Assembly: GCA_017452565.1 (NCBI GenBank)
Contig: JAFTMF010000161.1
Coordinates: forward strand, 1 to 12,621
Direction: 5' to 3'
DNA: 12,621 nt
Source: Clostridia bacterium
GTDB taxonomy: Bacteria; Bacillota; Clostridia; Oscillospirales; CAG-272
Part shown: positions 8,001-12,621 of the stretch, piece after piece
How positions within the stretch are numbered: position 1 is the stretch's first letter
Layout: each line of letters begins with the position of its first letter
The notes under the pieces: model-generated
Told to the model about the DNA's origin: nothing
The model's database searches: none
The model's input: only the letters and a program-made list of their open reading frames with translations
Made by a program: the position numbers and the translations under genes

Positions 8001-8772
8001 GGGTAGGAAACAGCTTTGCCATTTCGTCTGCCGACTTCATATAATATTCGTCGGTTTCGAAGCCGATAGGTCTGCCGTCTGTGATGACGTTGCCCGTCTG
8101 GATGCAAAGGAGCACCGCCTGGGCATCTGCATCTGCTTTGGTGAGATAGTGGGCATCGTTGGTGGCAACCAGCGGGATCCCCGTCTTCTCAGACAGAGCA
8201 ATGAGTCCGGGATTGACCTTCTTCTGCTCGTCCATAGAGTGATCCTGCAATTCCAAGAAAAAGTTGCCCTTGCCAAAGATGCCTTCCAGCTCCAGCGCGA
8301 AATCCTCGGCTTCCTCTTGGTCGTCATTGAGCAGTGCTTCCTGCACGTGTCCTGCCAAGCAGCCGGAGAGTGCAATCAGACCCTCATGATGGGAGCGCAG
8401 AAGCGAAAGATCCACACGGGGTTTATTGTAGAATCCTTCGGTGAAGGATTTAGATACCATATAAATGAGGTTTCGATAGCCGATCTCGTTCTCGCACAGA
8501 AGGACGAGATGGGTATTGAAATAGGATGAGGTGCGTACCCGTTCGGTGCGATCCCCGGGGGCAAGATAAACCTCACAGCCGATGATGGGTTTGATCCCTT
8601 CCTCTTTGCAGGCTTTATAAAAGGCTACCGCACCGTACATCACGCCGTGATCGGTGAGGGCTACGGCAGACTGCCCCAACTCTTTGGCTCTGCGGGGAAT
8701 ATCCTTGATCCGACAAGCTCCGTCCAGCAGACTGTATTCACTATGCAAATGCAAATGGACAAAATCAGCCAT
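5065..8772 (-). CDS. dnaE: DNA polymerase III subunit alpha
   Basis: DnaE is a C-family replicative polymerase, acting in Bacillota beside PolC or alone depending on lineage. The 1235-residue product starts with a PHP domain (about 4-210). The apparent metal ligands are all present: His8, His10, Asp17, His42, Glu67, His88, Cys138, Asp206 and His208. The palm follows, with GPGRGSG at 364-370, PDFDTD at 405-410 (Asp406 and Asp408) and Asp558 in KFDFL as the third catalytic carboxylate. QMDLF at 909-913 fits a beta-clamp binding motif. An OB fold lies at about 993-1080, then a Pro/Ala/Gln-rich linker at 1084-1165, then the C-terminal domain ending ILGAENVVLR. GGGAG lies five bases before the ATG. 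It is somewhat longer than the usual 1150-1180, mostly because of the linker. It is separated from whiA by 100 bases containing hairpins. Confidence 0.97.
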   Translation of the reverse strand: MADFVHLHLHSEYSLLDGACRIKDIPRRAKELGQSAVALTDHGVMYGAVAFYKACKEEGIKPIIGCEVYLAPGDRTERVRTSSYFNTHLVLLCENEIGYRNLIYMVSKSFTEGFYNKPRVDLSLLRSHHEGLIALSGCLAGHVQEALLNDDQEEAEDFALELEGIFGKGNFFLELQDHSMDEQKKVNPGLIALSEKTGIPLVATNDAHYLTKADADAQAVLLCIQTGNVITDGRPIGFETDEYYMKSADEMAKLFPTHPEALENTLRIAERCNFDFVMDKTELPVYTAPDGMTSKAYLKKLAYEGFERRIAAGQIVFDEAHPKDVYTSRILYELLIISKMGYDDYYLIVWDFINWAKSKKIPVGPGRGSGAANLVAYLIGITDVDSIQHDLLFERFLNPERISMPDFDTDFCYNRRDEVIRYVSEKYGSDHVSQIITFGTMAARAAIRDVGRALDRSYSDIDRIARLIPQKPGTKLSDVLAESKELKEIYEGKYEDQQLIDYALKLEGMPRHASVHAAGVVITKEPLHHYLPLATSGDTPITQFDMDTVAALGLLKFDFLAIRYLTILSDAEREVQKHTPDFEVVRIPENDPETFKLLSEGRTDGVFQLESAGVKRLLGNLRPNALEDVMAVIALYRPGPMDSIDTYLENRKKPSKIQYKLPILSEILAETHGCIVYQEQVMQICRKVAGFSYGKADSVRKAMSKKKPELLEQMRAEFLKGAKEHFVDVTIANELFDDMASFARYAFNKAHAAAYAVTSYRTAYMKTHYPREYAAALLTSVMGSHGKTAEYIEDCRHMGVSLLPPDINQSDLRYSVAPDGIRYGLGGIKGIGEGFVNHIKQERSRRPFRNFMDFAERMTPIELNRQQAQALISVGAFDKMGNTRAELLAGVEKVLQMLSDSRRRNLDGQMDLFGDSLGSTTPTDDYRFDPIPEYSAGQRLRMEKEYTGLCLSGSLLDDYSLHVAAIDPAELVDVAASFDEEGEPVENAVYKEGDVLIVTGILSKITRKTTKNGAAMAFVQIEDRKGEAELIIFPKQFDSCAGLLRTDNAVWVRCSVSVKDEQGPKLLANEMGALLTDVQWKQSPVPPQLPRKSGGQSRVEYSKGTQSAPVRPADAPAVTSTIIPKPASMMKAIQRQAEQPTPAQRPAAPSRQTDAPAPRAQANPTTIYLRVERIDAPSARKAMLLCEIFSEGNAQAVFYDGSTGKYIRTNLAIAATPYVLQELKSILGAENVVLR

Positions 8773-8800
8773 AATATCTCCCTTATCTGATAAAATATAA

Positions 8801-8815
8801 CCGTTAAATCAACGG
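8801..8815 (-). other. Small hairpin in the dnaE leader
   Basis: CCGTT/AACGG forms a perfect five-base-pair stem with a five-base loop. It is followed by an AT-rich stretch leading to the GGGAG ribosome site of dnaE. The tail is not a clean T run, so it is a weak terminator at best. No promoter with good -35 and -10 boxes is evident between here and the dnaE start. Confidence 0.3.
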
Positions 8816-8827
8816 CACTTTGAGGAA

Positions 8828-8874
8828 GGGCGGCAAAAAAATTGCCGCCCGCCTCTCTGCCCCAACGGGCAATT
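8828..8874 (-). terminator. Possible whiA terminator overlapped by a competing hairpin
   Basis: Read on the minus strand, AAUUGCC (8868-8874, overlapping the whiA stop codon) can pair perfectly with GGCAAUU (8840-8846), with U8839-8835 directly behind, which resembles an intrinsic terminator with a 21-base loop. The 3' arm and the U run are also part of a stronger nine-base-pair hairpin, GGGCGGCAA (8842-8850) with TTGCCGCCC (8828-8836), which puts the T run in its loop. The two structures exclude each other, as in attenuators. Whether either works is inferred. Confidence 0.4.
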
Positions 8875-9802
8875 ACGTATCTTCTTTTTCTTTCTCTTTT
8901 TCGTCTGCCGCATCTACCAGTTTTTGCAGGCGATGGGAAACACCCGATTTGGTAATAGGCGGCTCGTGCAAACCTGCCAGCTCGATCAGCGAGACTTCGG
9001 GATGCTCCAAACGCAGTTCAGCCGTGATCTGCAAGGGCTTGGGCAGAGTTGCCAGTTTGCCGCTTGCCTGCAGCTGTTTGATGGAGCGGATCTGCAATGC
9101 CGCCGCTCCCGTGGATTTATAGATGTTGGCCGTATCACAGTTGGCACGGCGGTTTTCGTTATTGCGGATATCCCGCATAATTTTCGTATTCATAATCTGC
9201 AGAGCATACTGGGGAGCACCCAAGAAGGTAAGCAGGTCCTCGATGACCTCGCTCTCCTTGAGATAGACCGCACGAACGCCTCTGCGGGTAGTGATGCGGG
9301 CGGAAAAGCCCAGCTCACACAACAGATTGGTAAACGCCTCGGATCGTTTGGGATCTGACAGCGAAAACTCCATATGATAGGCACTGCTTGGAGAAACAAT
9401 GGTGCCGCAGGTCAGAAAAACGCCGCGGACGAATGCCGCAAGACAGTTTTCACACCGTCTGATCGATTGCAGATCTTCTTCGAAGGCCGCAAACTCCTGA
9501 ATTAAAGCGTGAGGAAAGCATTCCTCGCCACCCAAGAGCCGCCAAATTTCCTGCTCTTCTCCCCGACGGGTACGACGGGGCACGTTTTCCCAAATCAGAT
9601 CCGCACGGCAGACCGAGCGCGCCATCACGGTGAACAAGTGCATAGATTTTTCCAAATCAGCGGTGAGTCTGATCTCACCGAGCGCAAAATCGGATGCGGG
9701 ATAGAGCATTCCAAACAGAAATGCTTTTCGACAACAGGGGGACTTAATCTGTACACCGGTAAGTGCAGAGCGCACTTCGGCGGTAAAGGACGTTCCGTTC
9801 AT
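8873..9802 (-). CDS. whiA: DNA-binding protein WhiA (sporulation/cell-division regulator family)
   Basis: WhiA proteins join a LAGLIDADG homing-endonuclease-like fold to a helix-turn-helix domain. They control sporulation septation in actinomycetes and affect division and chromosome segregation in Bacillus. The product has 309 residues, a normal length. AAFVRGVFLTCGTI at about 122-135 and the following FSLSD stretch belong to the LAGLIDADG-like domain. MRDIRNNENRRANCDTANI at 209-227 is the family's most recognisable segment. The HTH lies at about 255-297, and the tail is Glu/Lys-rich. GGAGG lies five bases before the ATG. It follows rapZ by 23 bases with no promoter between, so they are co-transcribed. 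The glycolysis-linked factor gene yvcK, commonly found between the two, is absent here. Confidence 0.95.
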   Translation of the reverse strand: MNGTSFTAEVRSALTGVQIKSPCCRKAFLFGMLYPASDFALGEIRLTADLEKSMHLFTVMARSVCRADLIWENVPRRTRRGEEQEIWRLLGGEECFPHALIQEFAAFEEDLQSIRRCENCLAAFVRGVFLTCGTIVSPSSAYHMEFSLSDPKRSEAFTNLLCELGFSARITTRRGVRAVYLKESEVIEDLLTFLGAPQYALQIMNTKIMRDIRNNENRRANCDTANIYKSTGAAALQIRSIKQLQASGKLATLPKPLQITAELRLEHPEVSLIELAGLHEPPITKSGVSHRLQKLVDAADEKEKEKEDT

Positions 9803-9825
9803 TTCTTCCTCCTTGTTTTCCTAAT

Positions 9826-10707
9826 TTATATCCCGATTCCTCGGATATCCCTATGCACTACGCTAACCGTCCGCCGTCCACCGTCGGCAAGCTGCTCGCG
9901 GATGTGAGCTGCCAGCGCTTGGGTAATGGCAACCGAGCGATGCTGTCCGCCGGTACAGCCGATTCCTATAGTCAGCTGGGTCTTTCCCTCTCTGCGATAC
10001 AGAGGGAGCAGAAAATCGATCATATCGTAGAGTTTTTCCAAAAATGCCACCGTTTCGGGCATAGTCAAGACAAAATCCCGTACCGGAGCGTCCAAGCCGG
10101 TGAGCGGACGCAACTCGGGAATATAGAAAGGATTTTCCAGACAGCGTACGTCAAAGAGCAGATCCAAATCTGTGGGTGCGCCGTTCTTGAATCCGAAGGA
10201 CATACAGGTAACGATCATTCCGCTTTCACGGGTGACCGACAATAGTTCCTCTAATTTTTCCCGCATCTCTACGGGACGGAGTCCGGTGGTGTCCAGCACC
10301 CAATCAGCCGACTCCCGCAAATCGGACAGCAGCCGTCGCTCGCAGGCAATGGCTTCGGATAGCGGCAGATTCTTGGTCAGCACCAGCGGATGCAAGTGAC
10401 GGCTTTCCTGATAGCGGGCAACGATTACGCTGTCGGTTGCATCCAGATAGATGAGTCGGCAGAGACAGTTGTCCTCAGCCTTGAGCTTCCGAATCGTTGC
10501 AATCAGCTCAGAGAACTCCTCCTGTCCGCGAATGTCCAGAGTAAAGCAGATTTTTTCGTGGATGCTGCTGCTTTTATACAGATCTATGCAGGTTTCAATG
10601 AGGGAAAAAGGCATATTGTCTACGCAAAGATAGCCCATATCCTCTAAAATCTGCCCTGCAGTTCCCTTGCCTGCCCCCGACATTCCGGTGAGTATCAAAA
10701 ATTCCAT
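9826..10707 (-). CDS. rapZ: RNase adapter protein RapZ (nucleotide-binding, YvcJ family)
   Basis: RapZ proteins bind nucleotides. In Enterobacteria they sense glucosamine-6-phosphate and direct RNase E to the GlmZ small RNA, thereby setting GlmS levels; in Bacillus YvcJ the role is less clear. The product is 293 residues with a Walker A GMSGAGKGT at 8-16, YLDATD at 87-92, a SFGFKNGAP stretch at about 170-178, FDVRCLENPFYIPELR at 185-200, and CTGGQHRS at 251-258, which corresponds to the sugar-phosphate-binding loop of the C-terminal domain. An AAGGAA-type SD precedes the ATG. It sits between murB (27 bases upstream) and whiA (23 bases downstream), next to a wall-precursor gene, which fits a link to amino-sugar supply. 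The adapter function in Clostridia is by homology only. Confidence 0.95.
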   Translation of the reverse strand: MEFLILTGMSGAGKGTAGQILEDMGYLCVDNMPFSLIETCIDLYKSSSIHEKICFTLDIRGQEEFSELIATIRKLKAEDNCLCRLIYLDATDSVIVARYQESRHLHPLVLTKNLPLSEAIACERRLLSDLRESADWVLDTTGLRPVEMREKLEELLSVTRESGMIVTCMSFGFKNGAPTDLDLLFDVRCLENPFYIPELRPLTGLDAPVRDFVLTMPETVAFLEKLYDMIDFLLPLYRREGKTQLTIGIGCTGGQHRSVAITQALAAHIREQLADGGRRTVSVVHRDIRGIGI

Positions 10708-10734
10708 AGTTTGCGACTTCCTTGTTGCATCTGC

Positions 10735-11676
10735 TTATTCGGCAGGGATGATGCGAACCTCACATTCGATCTCCACGCCGAACTGACGCACGACTTGTTC
10801 CTTGATCTGCTCAATCAAGGTTAGCACGTCACGAGCGGTTGCACCGTCTTTGTTGATGACGAATCCTGCGTGCTTTTCCGACACTTGCGCTCCGCCTACC
10901 ATGGCGCCCTTCAGTCCCGCCTCGTGAATCAACTTAGCGGTAAAATATCCGGGCGCACGCTTGAAGGTGGAGCCTGCGCTGGGATATTCCAGCGGCTGTT
11001 TCTCACGGCGCCTTGCCATCAGATCGTCCATTTTAGCTTTAATCTCGGCAGGATTGCCTGATTTTAGCCGGAATTTACCGCCTAAAATCACCGCTTCGGG
11101 TGCGGATTGGAACACGGAGGTACGATAGCCAAAGCCTTGTGCCGCACCGGTCACCTCGCCTATTCCTCCCAGCAAAGCGTGGTTGGGATCGTAAACGGTG
11201 GTTTCCACGCACACTTGTGAAATCTCGCCGTCATAAGCGCCTGCGTTCATATAGATGGCACCGCCCACCGATCCGGGAATGCCGTAAGCAAACTCCAGTC
11301 CGGTCAGACCTTCCTGCAGTGCACGCACCGCCAGTCCGGTGAAGGACACGCCGGCATCTGCCCAAAGAATGCCGTCCCGATAGAGGATACGGTTCATTTT
11401 GGTAGTGAAAATCACAACGCCTCTGTAGCCTTCGTCGGCAAACAGAACGTTAGAGCCGTTTCCGAACAGGTCACGGCGAATCTCCAGTTCCCGCAGAGCG
11501 GACAAAACGTCCAAAAGCGCCGATCTGGTGTGAGGCCAGACGGCAAAGTCGGCAGGACCGCCGATGCGGAAGGAGGAATAGGGTGCAAGCGGTGCGTTTT
11601 GGATATATTCCAGCTCGCCTGCCGCCTGCATCCGGTCAAGGATCGGCACGAGTTCTTGGTATGGGTTCCGTTTCAT
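10735..11676 (-). CDS. murB: UDP-N-acetylenolpyruvoylglucosamine reductase
   Basis: MurB is the FAD enzyme that uses NADPH to reduce UDP-GlcNAc-enolpyruvate to UDP-MurNAc, the second committed step of cytoplasmic peptidoglycan precursor synthesis. The product is 313 residues. The FAD domain shows SSFRIGGPA at 34-42, GNGSNVLFAD at 72-81 and YGIPGSVGGAIYMNAGAYDGE at 131-151. The substrate domain has YRTS at 184-187, GSTFKR at 235-240 with Ser236 the predicted proton donor, and the conserved C-terminal Glu (306) in ECEVR. I chose the ATG at 11676 because AGGAGG lies six bases upstream. The frame stays open to 11775, but those 33 residues are low-complexity and overlap tyrS. It follows tyrS by 34 bases and is probably co-transcribed with it. 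Confidence 0.96.
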   Translation of the reverse strand: MKRNPYQELVPILDRMQAAGELEYIQNAPLAPYSSFRIGGPADFAVWPHTRSALLDVLSALRELEIRRDLFGNGSNVLFADEGYRGVVIFTTKMNRILYRDGILWADAGVSFTGLAVRALQEGLTGLEFAYGIPGSVGGAIYMNAGAYDGEISQVCVETTVYDPNHALLGGIGEVTGAAQGFGYRTSVFQSAPEAVILGGKFRLKSGNPAEIKAKMDDLMARRREKQPLEYPSAGSTFKRAPGYFTAKLIHEAGLKGAMVGGAQVSEKHAGFVINKDGATARDVLTLIEQIKEQVVRQFGVEIECEVRIIPAE

Positions 11677-11710
11677 GGGGATCCTCCTATGGTTTTGGGA
11701 AAGGCTGTGC

Positions 11711-12621
11711 TTAGTTTGCCAGCGTGAATCTGTGGAATACCTTCTTGCCCTTGCGGACGATGACGTCCTTCTCACCGAAGAGAGAGGCGTCGATCATAAA
11801 TTCGGGAGCGGGCACCTTTTCATCGCAAAGGGTTACGCCGCCCTGCACTACCAGTCTACGGGCTTCGCTCTTGGATGCTGCCAGACCGCCTGCTACCATC
11901 AGATCGAGAATGCCGATCTTGCCGTCCTTGAAACGGTCAGCGGTAAGCTCGGTGGTGGGCATATCCTCGCTGATGCTGCCCTGTGCAAATACCTTGCGAG
12001 CAGTTTCCAGTGCCTTGTTGGCTTCTTCCTCGCCGTGCACCAGCTTAGTCAGCTCGTATGCAAGGATTTCCTTTGCCTTGTTGAGCTGTTCGCCCTGCCA
12101 AGAATCCATTTCATCAATCTGCTCCAGAGGCAGGAAGGTAAGCATACGGATGCACTTGAGCACGTCGGAGTCGCCTACGTTCCGCCAGTACTGGAAGAAA
12201 TCGTAGGGAGCGGTCTTGTTGGGATCCAGCCATACTGCGCCGGATGCGGTCTTGCCCATCTTCTTGCCCTCGGAGTTGAGGAGCAGAGTGATGGTCATCG
12301 CATGAGCATCCTTGCCCAGCTTGCGGCGGATCAGCTCGGTACCGCCCAGCATATTGGACCACTGGTCGTTGCCGCCGAACTGCATATTACAGCCGTACTT
12401 ATTGAAGAGGTAGTAGAAGTCGTAGGACTGCATAATCATATAGTTGAATTCAAGGAAGGACAGACCCTTTTCCATTCTCTGCTTATAGCACTCGGCACGG
12501 AGCATATTGTTGACAGAGAAGCAAGCGCCTACCTCGCGGAGGACTTCAACGGAGTTGAGGTCCATCAGCCAATCGGCATTGTTGACCATCATTGCCTTGC
12601 CTTCGCCGAACTCGATGAATC
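11711..12621 (-). CDS. tyrS: Tyrosyl-tRNA synthetase, C-terminal three quarters (5' end outside window)
   Basis: TyrRS is a class I synthetase that charges tRNA-Tyr in the cytoplasm. The last 302 residues are visible; roughly the first 100, including the HIGH-type motif, are cut off by the window. Counting from the first complete visible codon, QSYDF at 64-68 fits the tyrosine-recognition helix, and FGGNDQWSNMLGG at 81-93 is the TyrRS signature. KMGKT at 120-124 is the KMSKS-loop equivalent, followed by GAVWLDP and YDFFQYWRN, as in bacterial TyrRS of the KFGKT type. An S4 RNA-binding domain spans about 236-300. There is no frameshift or missing catalytic residue in the visible part. Any promoter or T-box leader would lie beyond the right edge. 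Confidence 0.96.
   Translation of the reverse strand, partial: FIEFGEGKAMMVNNADWLMDLNSVEVLREVGACFSVNNMLRAECYKQRMEKGLSFLEFNYMIMQSYDFYYLFNKYGCNMQFGGNDQWSNMLGGTELIRRKLGKDAHAMTITLLLNSEGKKMGKTASGAVWLDPNKTAPYDFFQYWRNVGDSDVLKCIRMLTFLPLEQIDEMDSWQGEQLNKAKEILAYELTKLVHGEEEANKALETARKVFAQGSISEDMPTTELTADRFKDGKIGILDLMVAGGLAASKSEARRLVVQGGVTLCDEKVPAPEFMIDASLFGEKDVIVRKGKKVFHRFTLAN

Noticed and set aside
6166..8529. A 787-codon open frame on the plus strand opposite dnaE
   Set aside because: Its first codon base pairs with the third codon base of dnaE, so its stops would need TTA, CTA or TCA codons in dnaE, which dnaE hardly uses. The translation resembles no known family, and dnaE is beyond doubt.
11677..11775. 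Upstream extension of the murB frame to an ATG-like start at 11775
   Set aside because: It overlaps the end of tyrS, encodes Arg/Ser-rich low-complexity residues, and lacks the AGGAGG that sits correctly before the ATG at 11676.
1..12621. Mobile element, phage, CRISPR or defence system
   Set aside because: No transposase, integrase, direct-repeat array or toxin-antitoxin pair is visible. All genes run the same way with housekeeping functions and uniform composition.

Overview
This window is a run of housekeeping genes, all on the minus strand, with short gaps, strong Shine-Dalgarno (SD) sites of the GGAGG type and occasional TTG starts. RapZ and WhiA together, the order murB-rapZ-whiA-dnaE, a clostridial-style class A penicillin-binding protein and a TspO-like protein point to a Bacillota bacterium, most likely a Clostridia member of moderate GC. 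A gut Oscillospirales-type organism is my guess; the sequence alone does not settle the genus.

Transcription runs right to left. Block 1 (12621 to about 8770, continuing to 5065): a 5'-truncated tyrS, then murB, rapZ, whiA and dnaE. The gaps are 34, 27, 23 and 100 bases. The first four genes look like one operon. The whiA-dnaE gap holds competing hairpins that may attenuate transcription. Block 2 (5043 to 2239): a textbook sigma-A promoter, a roughly 180-base leader with a possible three-helix fold, a bifunctional class A PBP and an intrinsic terminator. Block 3 (2240 to 1734): a TspO/MBR-like membrane protein whose only good ribosome-binding site lies in the 3' arm of that terminator. Block 4 (1722 to 1): an extended -10 promoter driving coaE, a membrane-anchored lytic transglycosylase and an M18 aminopeptidase that runs off the left edge. 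These three are coupled by 8-base and 1-base overlaps.

Functionally the window mixes cell-wall synthesis and turnover (MurB, class A PBP, lytic transglycosylase), control of wall precursors and division (RapZ, WhiA), replication (DnaE), translation (TyrS), coenzyme A synthesis (CoaE) and peptide turnover (M18). I see no mobile element, CRISPR array, phage gene, tRNA or rRNA. No stretch over 300 bases lacks a gene; the longest non-coding stretch is 4827-5064. I found no obviously new multi-gene system. The least ordinary signals are regulatory (the PBP leader RNA, the terminator/RBS overlap, the whiA-dnaE hairpins), plus a cysteine-rich divergent TspO and a DnaE with an apparently intact PHP metal site.
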